DNA of 64,000 bases from Rana temporaria (GCF_905171775.1 NC_053495.1:110227909-110291908), one strand, 5' to 3'. Shown: positions 42,904 to 53,593, counted from the stretch's first letter. A program made the numbers and translations. The notes: generated by a model from the letters alone, not told the origin.

Positions 42904-44345
42904 CCCCAAGGGGCGGACTCCGGACGCCCAAACTAGCCATCAACTCAGGATGTTCTCGATGAAAAGACCGGATTAGGCGAGGGGCATGAATGTTCCTGGA
43001 AGGCTCCCATGAATTGTCCTCCGGGGGATAGCCCTTCCACTTAATTAAGTATTGGAGCTGTCTCCCTCTTTTCCTGCAGTTAAGGATAGTTTCCACTTCA
43101 AACTCTTTTTCTCCTTCAACCTCTACTGGTGGAGGCGGAGGCTCTGCTCTCCCTTGAAAAGGATCCGGAAACAGAGGTTTAAGCAGTGAAGCATGGAATA
43201 CAGGATGAATCCGGTAAGAATCAGGTAATGCCAATTCAAAGGCCACAGAATTGATCTTACGCTTAATCCTGAATGGACCGATGAATCTTGGGCCTAACTT
43301 CTGTGAAGGGATAGGTAGCTTAAGGTTAGAGGCGGATAGCCAAACCTTCTCTCCAACTTCAAACCTGGGACAGTCCTTCCTACCTCTGCCGTAAAAAAAT
43401 TTATAGTCCTCCTGAGCCCGCTGCATCACCCTTTGTAACATCAGGAAATTCTGTCGGAAGAAAGTTATCCGTTCTTGGACGGCCGGAACAGGTGCTTCAG
43501 GAATGGAATCCGGTAGGAAAGAAGGGTGAAAGCCGCAATTGCCCCAAAACGGTGTTTGGTTTATGGAAGCATGAACGGAGTTGTTGTATGCGAATTCCGC
43601 AGATGCCAATAGGGATCGCCAGTCATCCTGAGAGACTGAGCAAAAGCAACGGAGGTACTGCTCCAGGGTTTGATTAGTTCTTTCCGTTTGGCCGTTGCTT
43701 TGAGGATGATAGGCCGAGGACAAACAGATCTTCACTTCCAGGGACTTACAGAGTTCCTTCCAAAACTTGGACGTGAATTGTGTACCCCTATCGGATACAA
43801 TACTTTTGGGTACTCCATGAAGCCTGACGACCTCTTTAAAAAAAAAGTTGCCCGTATCAGAAGCTGAGGGCATGCCAACCATGGGCAGAAAATACGCCAT
43901 TTTAGACAACCGGTCAACCACGACTAAGATCGTGGTGAACCCTTCAGAGGGTGGTAGGTCTACAATAAAGTCCATTGAGATGTCTGCCCATGGACGTTCC
44001 GGAATGGGTAGCGGCTTAAGTAGGCCCCAGGTCTTGGTGTTAGGACCTTTGTTGCGTTGGCAACGGACACAGGAGGCCATGTAGGCTTTGCAGTCACGTC
44101 GCCACTTTGGCCACCAGAAGGACCGAGAGACTAGTTCAGTGGTCTTGCGTGCTCCAAAATGGCCTGCCATCTTGAGGTCATGGAAGGTACCCAGAAGCAG
44201 CTGCCTTACTTCCTTTGGCACAAAGATCTTATCTCGGGACCACCACAAATCTTCCCGCTTTTCTAGCGACGAGATTTCCGGATCCGAACATTGGCGAGAT
44301 GCCAATTTGAGAGAGTTGAGGAAATCTGACTGAGAAATAAAAAAA
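42904..44345 (-). pseudogene. Gypsy integrase with chromodomain
   Basis: Integrase of the sushi-type Gypsy, open from about 44305. It has the N-terminal HHCC zinc region (FHDLKMAGHFGARKT, CVRCQRNKG), core motifs ADISMDFIVDLP and IVSDRGTQFTSKFW with the downstream Glu region, then a GPY/F-like segment (LGPRFIGPFRI) and a chromodomain (YLIKWKGYPPEDNSWEP). A frameshift at an A-run near 44339-44348 separates it from RT/RNase H. The native C-terminus is at about 42905, next to a CCCCC (GGGGG on the coding strand) polypurine-like tract and the LTR start; reading beyond that enters L1-C. Chromodomains direct integration through histone marks in related elements. Confidence 0.88.
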
Positions 44346-45491
44346 AAAGTTTTGAGGGTTCAGGATGGTGCTTGGTTCTGAAGTACTGGGGGTTTCCAGG
44401 AACATTCTTGAAAGAGCATCGGCTTTACCGTTCTTTGAACCGGGTCTATAGGTTATGTGGAAGTTAAACCGCGTGAAAAAGAGGGCACAACGGGCCTGCC
44501 TGGGTCTTAGACGCTTAGCCGATCGTAAATATTCGAAGTTCTTGTGGTCAGTAAAAATCATGATAGGGTGAATTGCCCCTTCCAACAGGTACCTCCACTC
44601 CTCCAATGCGAATTTAATAGCAAGTAACTCTCTATCCCCGACATTGTAGTTCTTTTCCGGTGGAGTAAGTTTCCGGGAGGCATAAGCAACTGGGTGAAAA
44701 AGAGATTTTGGCCCTTGTCTCTGGGATAGAACAGCGCCAGTAGCAGATTCCGAGGCATCTACTTCCAGGATGAACGGGAGTGCCGGATCTGGGTGATGTA
44801 GAACGGGTGCCGAGGAAAACACAGTTTTAAGCTTGGTGAAGGCTTCCTGAGCTTCCTGTGACCAGTGAAAACGACTTCCTTGACCTGTAAGCCTGGTGAT
44901 GGGAGAGACAATGGAGGAGAACCCGATGATGAACCTCCTATAGAAATTGGCGAAGCCAATAAAACGCTGGACACCTTTTCTGTCTGTTGGAGCTGGCCAT
45001 TCCTGAATTGCCTTGACCTTCTGAGGATCCATGGCAACCCCGTCAGTGGATATAATGAAGCCTAGGAATTGTACTGAAGTTTTCTCAAACTCGCATTTCT
45101 CCGCTTTGAGATACAATTTGTGTTGTCTGAGGATCATGAGGACTTTTTTAACATGGTGCCGGTGTAATTCTAGCGTAGCTGAGAAGATCAAAATGTCATC
45201 TAGGTAAACGACAAGGAAGTCATCCAGGTGCTGGCGAAAGATGTTGTTGACTAGATGTTGGAATGTGGCGGGGGCATTGCAGAGCCCGAAGGGCATAACT
45301 AAATATTCTAAATGTCCAAATCTAGACCTGAACGCCGTCTTCCACTCGTCCCCTGCCCTGATCCGAACGAGATTGTAAGCTCCCCTGAGGTCAAGTTTCG
45401 AGAAGATACGGGCTGAGCGGAAACACTGAAAAAACTCTGGGATGAGTGGCAGTGGATATCTGTTCTTAATAGTGACCTTATTTAGTTCCCT
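44346..45491 (-). pseudogene. Gypsy reverse transcriptase / RNase H
   Basis: Polymerase region in register with gag and protease. An in-frame stop (TAA) replaces the Tyr codon right after RPCID at 45492. Downstream motifs are MPFGLCNAPATFQ, VVYLDDILIFS (catalytic YLDD), QFLGFIISTDGVAM, then RNase H with PFILEVDASESATGAVL and the FTDHKNFEYL region. The frame is open to the A-run at about 44345. Confidence 0.88.
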
Positions 45492-46352
45492 TTAGTCTAT
45501 GCAAGGTCGGAGTGAGCCATCCTTCTTCTCAACAAAAAAGATCCCAGCCCCAGCGGGAGAGGAGGAGGGGCGAATTAATTTTTTCTTCAGATTCTCGTCG
45601 ATGTAGGCCTTGAGGGCCTTCAACTCAGTTTCAGAAAGAGGAAAAATGCGGCCGAAGGGAACCTCAGAGCCGGGCAAGAGGTCGATGGGGCAGTCATATG
45701 GCCGATGCAGGGGTAAGCAGTCAGCCTGCTGTTTGTCGAAAACGTCTTTAAACCCCAGATAGGCAGGAGGGACGTGGTGAAGATTTTCCGATGGGCTTAC
45801 GAGGGTGGAGCAGGAGCCAGGAGGAGGTAGCAGGCAATGCTGGGAGCAGTAAGAGGACGTGAAACTGATGTCTCTGGTGAGCCAGTTGATACATGGTTGA
45901 TGAACCTGTAGCCACGGAAGACCCAAGATGATGGGGAACATGGGAGATGGAATGAGGTCCAGCCGTAGGTGCTCTTGATGTCCAAGATCAGAGATAACAT
46001 GCAGGGGAAGAATCTCATGAGTGACCAGTCCGGAACGGGGAAGAGACCCGTCGGCCAGATGAACTTGAAGGTGAAAGTTTTTAGTGCGGCAGGGAATGTG
46101 CAGCTTCTGGGCCAGGGTAGAGTCCAAGAAGCAGCTGCATGCTCCAGAGTCAATGATTGCCGGTAGGCGGGTTGCCCCTTCAGGAAGCTGCAGAGAAAGG
46201 AAAAGCACAATGTAAGTCTGTGGTAGATGCGAGACATGGTAATTAAGAGTTGGTGCTGGTTTCAACTTACTGGGTCTCACCGGGCAGTTGCGCAAGAAGT
46301 GGCCGCTCCCTCCGCAATAGAGGCAAAGGTTTGCTTGCCGCCTACGTAGTCT
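45492..46352 (-). pseudogene. Gypsy CCHC knuckle and protease
   Basis: In the same reading frame as gag after a single TAA at 46353. It begins with a CCHC zinc knuckle (LYCGGSGHFLRNC, near 46310-46275). It then has the aspartic protease with IIDSGACSCFLD (active-site DSG near 46155) and ILGLPWLQVH. The segment leading to RT (ETELKALKAYIDENL, GAGIFFVEKKDGSLRPCID) ends at the stop at 45492. Confidence 0.85.
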
Positions 46353-47231
46353 TTAATCAGGAGTGAGGGGTGATCGTACTAGGCCAAGTTGCATTGGCTC
46401 TGGGTCAGGTAAAGAGGTGCTCGATGGAACAGAAGGAGGTGCAGGTACTGAAGGCAGTCGTGGCGGGGCCCAGCTGAGATGGGTGGTCTGGAAACTCTCA
46501 GAACGCCGCTCTCGCAGGCGTCGGTCCAACTGGGTGGCGGACTGGATCAAACCCTCCAGTGTAGCAGGGGTTTCGGATCGTGACAGTTCATCCTTGAGGG
46601 CCTCGGAGAGACCTTGGCGATACTGATACTTTAAGGCCACCTCGTTCCAACCGTTATCGGCTGACCACTTCCTGAACTCAACGGTGTAATCCTCCACAGG
46701 CCGTCTGCCCTGGTTCAGATTGTGGAGGGTGGTTTCAGCAGTGGAGGAGCGTAGAGGGTCATCATAAAGCTTGGCCATGTGAGTGAAGAACCCATCAATG
46801 GTGTCCAGAACGGGGCTTCTCTGCTCCATTAGACTATGGGCCCAGGCCTGAGGTTCATCTGAGAGAAGGGAGATGACAAACCCAACTTTCACTGCTTCCG
46901 AGCAAAAAGTTCTGGGTTGCAGGACGAAATACAGGGAGCAGGCGTTTTTGAAGGCTCGGTACTTCCTTCGGTCGCCTGAGAAGCGTTCAGGCGTGGGTAC
47001 TCGGGGTTCTGGGTTCGTGATCATCACTGCTGGGCCCGTAGAGGGCTGTGAAGCTGAATGCCCTGAGGATGGAGCTGCGGATGCAGCAGATGGTCCTGGT
47101 GGGGCTAGTTGCTTTAGACGGCCATCCATTTGGAGATAACCTTCTTGAAGCTTCTGTACCGCATCGGTTAGAGCAGAGACCTGCTGGCATAGGGTCTCAA
47201 AAGGTGAGCGCGCCCGGTCGGCCTCAGACAT
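46353..47231 (-). pseudogene. Gypsy Gag capsid
   Basis: Structural Gag of the sushi-type Gypsy, starting MSEADRARSPFETL at 47231, only 15 nt from the LTR. A short coiled coil (VSALTDAVQKLQEGY) is followed by a Pro/Ala-rich linker and the retrotransposon-gag capsid fold (RYRAFKNACSLYFVLQP-like, AQAWAHSLMEQRSPV, VEDYTVEFRKWSADNGWNE). The frame is open for 292 residues to a TAA at 46353, after which it continues in register into the CCHC knuckle. The single-ORF gag-pol layout is usual for this clade. Domesticated mammalian relatives include PEG10/RTL genes, but this copy is an ordinary element. Confidence 0.88.
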
Positions 47232-47246
47232 CTGGCTGGTTTGTAC

Positions 47247-47897
47247 TATCAGGGATCATACTTACCGAGGCCGAAATGCTGCGGACGGCTCACCTTTGCG
47301 AACCGGCACTGACCTCCCTCTGGAGATGGGAACAGAGAGAGGAGAGCACCAGAAGGCACCGGTACCGAGAGCGGGTAGCTGGGTTGCAATCCTGGTGAGG
47401 ATGAGTAGGTGAGGAATCTGGAACCACAGGATGCTCAGGCAGCAGGAGACCAGTCCAAAATAAGCCGGGAACAATGGTTGAAGAAACAGGCAAAGTCCGA
47501 GATACAAGCCGGGATCAGGGATCAGAGATAGCAGCAAAGTCCAATATCCAAGCCGGGGTCAAGGGTTAAAGAGGGCAGCAATCCGAAGTGAAGCAGAGGT
47601 CGGGTATCCAATCGGGAAGTCGGGCAATCCGGGTCAAAGGCAAGATCAAGAGGCAAAACACATACAGGAGCTGATGACAAACCAGCAACATGTCATGTGT
47701 CAAAGGCAGGTTTAAATAGGGCGGTCAGAGTTCTGATTGGCCCCGAGGGAGCCGCGTGCGTGCGTGCCGTGCACACGTTCCCGCACTCGTCACGCCGCTG
47801 GACCGTGCATGTGCGCGCGCTGCATAGACGTGCATGATACCGCCGTTCTTCTGCGCATGTGCGCGAAACCGTGGGCAATAGAACTAGTGCCCTGACA
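47247..47897 (-). repeat. Gypsy 5' LTR with TATA box and self-priming signal
   Basis: 651 bp LTR. On the minus strand TATTTAAA starts at 47718, and 32 nt downstream lies GCTGGTTTGT (47686-47677), the likely transcription start. Its exact reverse complement ACAAACCAGC lies at 47244-47235, immediately after the LTR and before the gag ATG at 47231. That is the geometry of Tf1/sushi self-priming. The 15 nt gap between LTR and ATG leaves no room for an ordinary 18 nt tRNA primer site. Confidence 0.8.
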
Positions 47898-47971
47898 AGG
47901 GGAGACAGAACGCTCCAACCTCTGCAGCCCAAGGGCTGAAACGTCACTACCGCTCTATGGTGGCGTTCTCT

Positions 47972-49450
47972 TGTGAGGCTCAAGTATATATACATTGGTG
48001 CAACTGTACATATGACCACTGACTCAGTGTTGGATCGGCATTTCCCATCGTATTATTCACACTGAGGTCCCTGTGCCCAAACGTACACATGCGCTTTCCT
48101 TCACACCCTCTTCCACTCGGGCTGGGCTCTTTCATGTGCACCCCAAATGCTGATATATGTCTTTAACGAGGTAGACATGTAATTACGTTTGGCATAGTGG
48201 GGTGTGTAATTCCATTAGGCACCCATGAGTGCACTTGTGCACACCTCTCTCACGTCGGGCAGACACAATTCTGTTTTTTGGGGTCCTCTTTTGGGGTCAG
48301 GGTAGAAGTATGCATTTTTAAAAAATAATTGAGTCTAAAATGGAATAGGACCATTTCACCCTCCCATCACTAGAGGGTGGACATTGTTGTTTTTCCTCCA
48401 TAGGAGAACGCCACTATGGAGTGAAAGTGACCTTTCCACCCTCCTACCACTAGAGGGTGGACATTGATGGCTTTTCTCCATAAGCGAACGCCACCATAGA
48501 GCGGTAGTGACGTTTCAGCCCTTGGGCTGCAGAGGTTGGAGCATTCTGTCTCCCCTCTGCACATAGGGAGACGTCAGATATGCGCCGCGCACGGCACGTC
48601 GCGCGCGCGAATCGCTGAAACGCACCCTCGGCCTGTCATGGCGGGCGTACATCCCAGCTAACATGCATGGAGCCGTTCGGGCGTTTGTATGGAGAGTGGC
48701 GTTAACCAGGAGAGGGGTAAGCCCTTTATGCTATCATCTCTTGGGAATTCATGTACAGGAGTACCCTGAATACCCAGTCCACATTTAAACAAATGCAAAC
48801 ACAATAGCCTATGTATATGTCTGGAGCTAATGACAGGGGATAAAGTCCCCATGTGATGCCAGCCCCAAATTCGTGGCTGGACTGATATGAGACCACCCCC
48901 ATGTGGGAGAGATAGGTGCTCTGAGGGCTAGGAGGAGGGGCCCAAGGCAAGCCCCCCCCTTCCTTTTTTGGGAGGAGTTTACCATGACCCTGACCTATCA
49001 GCACATGCCTATCAGTGCACATGTGTGGGTGTATGTGTGTATGTGTATATATATTCCCACAAGCACTACGGCGAGGGAGCACTGCAGACCACGAAGCTCT
49101 GAAGAAAGGGTTACGCCCCTGAAACGCGTCAGCTGTAACATTGACTGTTGGTTCAAATGATTACCGTGTTCCACTAATGTTGCTGGACATCTGCTGCAAT
49201 AATTTTAAAAGCCTGTTTTTAACTCCAATTTGTGAGTATAACTATTGATTTTAATATTTGAATAAATCTATTTTATCAGTATCACACTAGGTTGGTGCGC
49301 CCTCCGCTCTTTTTTCTCTTTTATAGTTTTATGAATTCCCACGATTCTGAGGAGGGCTGCAAGACTATAGAAGATAACTTTTAATTGAACTGCACCACCC
49401 CATAGCACTTCCTGAAAATACCAGAGTGCAGGAGACTTGTTTCTGTTTAT
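47972..49450 (+). repeat. PLE2 pseudo-LTR
   Basis: Matches PLE1 20885-20093 and 13414-12783 in reverse, with no LINE between. The boundary with the element body (about 49450) coincides with the 3' end of PLE1. It contains the hammerhead at 49095-49134. Confidence 0.85.
49095..49134 (+). ncRNA. Hammerhead ribozyme motif (PLE2 pLTR)
   Basis: AGCU / CUGAAGA / stem II / GAAA / CGCGUC / AGCU on the plus strand. Stem II reads AGGGU-UACG-CCCCU here, so the loop-closing pair seen in the other two copies is lost. Predicted cleavage is after 49130. Confidence 0.7.
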
Positions 49451-49565
49451 CTGCTATTTCTTTCCGTTTGGGAACTCCAGCTGCCAGGTATTTGGAACTA
49501 TGAGGGATTAGTGTAAGAGAGTACCAAGGGTCCAAGAGATATATGTACTTTGATCCAAAATAAAT

Positions 49566-50483
49566 ATGGTACTGTCCATAGAAGAAAGACAGCTAAGAAG
49601 AGCTTCACTAGCTAAAGGCTTTCTAAACAGCATCGACAACTATGAACAACAACCAGAGGAACAGGGTACCAATACGCACATTGACAGCACATCGGTTATA
49701 GAAGAAAAAATGATATCTGCATTCTACAAGTTGAAACATCTTTTGGAAGATGAGATGACACAATGGTGGGACATTATTTTGTTACAAAAATACCTAGAAG
49801 TCAACAGAATCCCTAGAGGGTTGAGGATTAATAAATTGGTCAATTTTCTAGATGAGGATTTACATCAGGAGTGGGTCACAAAAATGCGCCAGTATAATAA
49901 AACATTGTTAGAAATGATCATTAAACAGAGGGAAAGGAATATGGAGAACATCAAAATTGGCATTAGTAATGTACAGGAGGCTTTGGCTGTATATATTGAT
50001 ATAGAAGGGTTCTCAGAATGGGATACTAATATAAATGAGCAAATTATGGAATTTGAAGCAGAAATGATAGTTCGAAAGTCGGGGAAATTTGAAAGGGACA
50101 GACAAGACTATCTATCAGGATGCGAATTCAACTGGAGGAGAGAGCAGAATCTGCCACCTCCAGAAGAAGAGACACATAGAGGCGTTAGCCTCCCTATGAA
50201 CCACCCTCAATTAGAGCATACAATACGAAATACCAACAACTGTCCCACAAATAATAATAAAAATAAAAACAAAAATAAAAACAATAGTCATGAGAACAGG
50301 ACAAAACAACAGTACAAAAATAGACCAAAATCTATATATAGAAATACCAATGTTAGGAATAGAAACAATGGAGATCTCTCTCACAGTGAACCTTTTAGAT
50401 CACATGTACAGGATGATTTTCCTCCATCTCGGACATTAAAGGAGGCCCAAGTGGTGACCAATGTGAACAATGGCGCTCAATGA
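49566..50483 (+). pseudogene. PLE2 N-terminal extension, one-base frameshift
   Basis: Same protein as in PLE1 (MVLSIEERQLRRASLAKGF...), 305 residues to a TGA caused by one extra A at about 50466-50469 relative to PLE1. The next frame (from 50470, MALNEEAHETNN) continues the homology into the RT. The region has helical charged segments, the NNNKNKNKNKNN stretch and Arg/Asn-rich repeats (RNTNVRNRNNGD); no known domain was recognised. A nucleic-acid-binding role would fit the basic low-complexity part but is inference. Confidence 0.82.
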
Positions 50484-51963
50484 AGAAGCACATGAAACAA
50501 ACAACCCCACAAAAATTGACGACCACTCACTACACGGGGACACCCTAGATGTGGTGGAGCAGTCCCAAATAGAACCCATATTACAATTAACTCTAACAGA
50601 GCCCCCCAGTGAGAGCATCATAGGAGGATGCAAATCTAAAATAGCAACAATATCCAAAAAAGACGTCAACACCTCTCCTTTTTTTGGAAAAGGAGCTGCG
50701 GGGTGGACAAGACCCGCAGCTCAGAAAAATCTAACAGCCAGGCCCATCCCCTCCCCCCCCAAACACTCGGAGAATGAGAAATCTACGAGAAGAGGTCAGA
50801 GTGGAGGGAAGAAATCCAGGAAGAGAACTGAAGAAGTAGAGAACCACTCTACTATCAAAATATTCAACCTGTCAAAATGTATCCTCAAAGAAGACAAATT
50901 GAAACTGTTGAGAAGAGGCCTTAATTTTGCCCCAGAGAGTGCTCCAAACCTCTTTGAACTATTCATCGATCTCAACAAATTCATACGCAACCTCACGGTG
51001 AAGCGTTTCTTCAGGCTCAAAGAAATCAATGGAGCACCCAGTGAGATTTTGGACGAGACCACTACATCATGTGAGGAAGAGCCATTGGAGGAAGATATAC
51101 TAGACATATTGGAAGAATTATATAATGAAGGAATGGTGGGGACTCCAAATGAACCCCTTGTCTCAACAGGCCAAGAGCCATTAATTGACACCAATTTTAG
51201 GGCCAAGTTAAACTTCTACCCGCACTGGAACAAGGGCAACTTCATATCCACATTCTATGAGGTTGTCCTAAAAGAATTTAGAAAGATCTGTGAAAAAAGT
51301 AGCCAGAAAGGCAAAAGAAATTCCAATATAGACCTCGAGGCACCCCTAAACAGCCTGAAGAACAACTCAGACATTATAATAAGAAAGGCTGATAAGGGCG
51401 GAGGCCTCGTTATACAGGATAGAGAACAGTACTTGGAAGAAGTTTTTAGACTGATCGAAGATAACACCACATATGAGAGACTACTATGGGACCCAACAAC
51501 ACTATACAATAATGATCTTAAGAAACTTTTGGAAAAAGCAATACTAGACAAGATCCTGACAAAAAGTGAATTTAAATTCCTGTACTCCAAACATCCAGTA
51601 GTCCCACATTTTTACCATATTCCAAAGATCCATAAGAGCCTAGAGAAATCACCGGGTCGACCGATCGTTGCAGGAATCGATAGTCTATCCAGTAATTTGG
51701 GAAGTTATCTAGACTACTTCCTGCAAAATCTGGTGACGAATTTACCATCATTCATTAACGACTCGGGACACGCCCTGGAAATTTTGACCTCATACAAGTG
51801 GGAAAGAGGATACAGGTGGCTATCATTGGATGTGGTATCACTATACACGTGTATACAACACGAGTTTGGGCTCAGAGCCATCGAATATTACCTGGCGGAA
51901 GCACACCAATTCAACCCGCGGCAAGCGCAATTCATTCGTGACTGTATCGAGTTCACCCTCACA
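50470..51963 (+). pseudogene. PLE2 RT N-terminal part, truncated
   Basis: Continues from the extension without a break through PPSESIIGGCKSKIATISKK, the basic RRGQSGGKKSRKRTEEVE linker and LNFAPESAPNLFELFIDLNK, to RT motifs KADKGGGLVIQDREQY, VPHFYHIPKIHKSLE, RPIVAGIDS and LDVVSLYT (motif A). Homology to PLE1 ends at FTLT (51963); the remaining ~35 codons are foreign. Motifs B and C and the GIY-YIG domain are missing. This copy has no stop where PLE1 has its MITE and nonsense codon, showing the N-terminal extension and RT are co-linear in one frame. Confidence 0.87.
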
Positions 51964-52150
51964 TGTGTGTTTGGATACATCACACCAGCGGTTTATCCTC
52001 CTAACCTAGATGTGTGTTTGTTTACTTCGCACCAGCGTTTTATCCTCCTAGCCTTACCTGTGTATGGTTAGGCTTCATGTTTGGCGCTGCACTTTTATTT
52101 TTCACTTATTGCCAAAAATGTGTACCCTCATGTGATACTCTGAGATGTCT
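51964..52150. other. Unclassified sequence with 2x ~60 bp repeat
   Basis: Between PLE2 and BEL remains. A unit with CACCAGCG(G/T)TTTATCCTCCTA occurs twice (about 51985 and 52030). No gene is seen. Confidence 0.5.
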
Positions 52151-52396
52151 TTGAAAGGGTCATTGTCTCTGAACCAAAGGAACCTTAGGCAAGTTTCTGT
52201 CTTCCTCTCTGACCAGGAAGCAATGGAACATCTGTTGGATGTCAGCTATGAAGGCAATAGAATCTTTGCGGAAGCGTGAGAATACTCCCAAGAGTTTGTT
52301 GCTGAGGTCTGGGCCTGTCAAGAGGACATCGTTCAAGGAGACACTCTTAAAATTTGGCACTAGAGTCAAACACGACTCTGATTTGACCTGGTTGGC
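52151..52396 (-). pseudogene. BEL/Pao reverse transcriptase fragment
   Basis: Minus-strand translation shows SVSLNDVLLTGPDLSNKLLG then VFSRFRKDSIAFIADIQQMF and HCFLVREED, the conserved RT block of BEL/Pao LTR retrotransposons (LLTGPDL, DI-QMFH). About 75 codons remain. The catalytic YVDD block is not present. It lies 3' of the Gag-like piece at 52892-53230 on the same strand, so both probably come from one deleted element. Confidence 0.75.
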
Positions 52397-52800
52397 AACA
52401 GTCAGGCAACAAGGAACAGAAGAACAGGCAGGTTCAGGGTCAAGGCAAGCCGAGGTCAGGTGCAGGCGTAAGACTAAGGGAAATCCAAGTAACAAGCTGG
52501 GTAGTCAGGAGGTCAAAGTTCAAAGCAGATAACGGGAACAAGGGACACAGGGAGCTGCAGATCAGACAGCACAGATGCAAGGGGCACTGATAGTTTAAAT
52601 AGACTGATTGGCGCCAAGCACCGCGCGCGTGCAGCACGCATGTGTGCACCCACACACACAGGCACGTGCACCCATGCCCACAGGCACGCTCACTCCAGTG
52701 TGCACACCCACACACCGTCATGCACACCAGCGCACACAGGTGCATGCAGGTCAGTGCCAGAGCGGCCAACAGCGTGTCCTTCATGGGAACTTCTCTGACA
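52397..52800 (-). repeat. LTR-like block between BEL pieces
   Basis: CA-repeat-rich and GC-rich sequence with a TATTTAAA box on the minus strand near 52600 and AGGTCAAAGTTCAAAGC-type sequence like that in the Gypsy LTRs. It may be a degraded solo LTR starting TGTCAGAG near 52799 (minus). No matched target duplication was found. Cys/His-rich frames here are composition artefacts. Confidence 0.4.
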
Positions 52801-52891
52801 CACAAAGTCCACAAAAACAGAAAATGGAGGGAATGAAACATCATGCTGTCTTTTAAATTGGTATCCATGTGTAATCCACTGCTCTTGCAAG

Positions 52892-53230
52892 TTATAGGGT
52901 AACTTTTGTACAATGGACAACTACCTCTGGCTGTGTCAAGGAATGTAAGTCCCCCTCGGATTTAGCTACTTGAAGTTCCATTAGCAAGTCACTTGGCTCC
53001 CTAAGTTTCTGGTAGGCTTTGTTAGGTATTTTGGGGAAGTTATCAAGTCTTTTGAATAGTGCGCTTTCTACTGCTTCTGCTGAACCATAACACTCATCAA
53101 GATTAAGCCAGATCGTTTTTATACCAGTGTCTGGGTGGGTTATATTTATTGTCCTGATTCGCCTAGCGTGCTCGGTAGACTCATTTCCAAACCATTTGAT
53201 CAGGAGGTCGATCTCTTCACTGCAAGACAA
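52892..53230 (-). pseudogene. BEL/Pao Gag-like (DUF1759 type) fragment
   Basis: 112 codons on the minus strand. The stretch CYGSAEAVESALFKRLDNFP, then KLREPSDLLMELQVAKSEGD, matches the Gag region ahead of the protease in BEL/Pao elements (LENFP..., LREL-DLL-ELQ). The 5' side is cut by a MITE at 53236. The downstream protease and most of RT are lost. Confidence 0.7.
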
Positions 53231-53235
53231 ATCTT

Positions 53236-53593
53236 ATGCCTTGTACACACGATCAGATTTTCCATCGGCATAAACTCCGACTGATTTTTCAGACGGAATT
53301 CCATTCAAGCTGTCTTGCATACACACTGTCACACCAAATTCCGACCATCAAGAACGTGGTGACGTACAACACTACGATGAGTCGAGAAAAATTAAGTTCA
53401 ATGCTTCCGAGCATGAGTCGACTTGATTCTGAGCATGCGTGTTTTTTTCTCAGTCAGAGTTTCCTACAGACAAACGGAATTTCCGATAGAATTAGAAAAA
53501 AGTCCGATGGGGCACACACATGGTCGGAATATCCGAAGAAAAAATTCCATCTGACTTTTTCCATCAGAAATTCCAATCGTGTGTACAAGGCAT
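53236..53593. mobile_element. MITE with TTGTACACACGATC inverted ends
   Basis: Ends ATGCCTTGTACACACGATC and GATTGGAATTTC-proximal reverse complement (AATCGTGTGTACAAGGCAT). The interior is made of short motifs such as AATTCCGA and TCCGATGG. The flanks AAATCTT and AAGTCTT may be an imperfect target duplication. Superfamily (hAT or Harbinger) is not decidable here. 53594-53918 is AT-rich with no gene seen. Confidence 0.75.

Larger units (their letters stand above)
32326..47897 (-). mobile_element. Sushi-type chromodomain Ty3/Gypsy, LTRs and TSD present
   Basis: LTR retrotransposon on the minus strand. The 5' LTR is 47247-47897. Gag-pol spans 47231 to about 42904. The 3' LTR is 42904-42893 and 32792-32326, split by L1-C. 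AGGGG flanks the element at 32321-32325 and 47898-47902, and PLE1 has the empty site (GTGCAGAGGGGAGACAG near 20305). LTRs start TGTCAGGG and end CCCTGATA. The polyprotein carries a CCHC knuckle, DSG protease, YLDD RT, RNase H, integrase and a C-terminal chromodomain, the order of vertebrate chromoviruses. Several stops and frameshifts make it inactive. Confidence 0.9.
47898..51963 (+). mobile_element. PLE2: Penelope-like element, plus-oriented body, 3'-truncated
   Basis: After 47898-47971 (still minus-oriented tail), the sequence turns to plus at 47972 (GTGAGGCTCAAG). It runs through pLTR (to about 49450), short leader, N-terminal ORF (49566) and RT, and stops abruptly at about 51963 in the RT, before motif B. 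It serves as the unoccupied reference for the L1-B and MITE sites of PLE1. The pLTR ahead of the body equals the 3' UTR of PLE1, the partial-tandem layout typical of Penelope elements. Confidence 0.88.

Noticed and set aside
47972..49450. True LTR of an LTR retrotransposon
   Set aside because: No TG/CA ends or paired TSD; it equals the 3' UTR of PLE1 and contains a hammerhead, so it is a Penelope pseudo-LTR.
52440..52920. Cys/His-rich frames suggesting a zinc-finger or metallothionein-like protein
   Set aside because: Caused by a CA/TG-repeat-rich LTR-like block on both strands.
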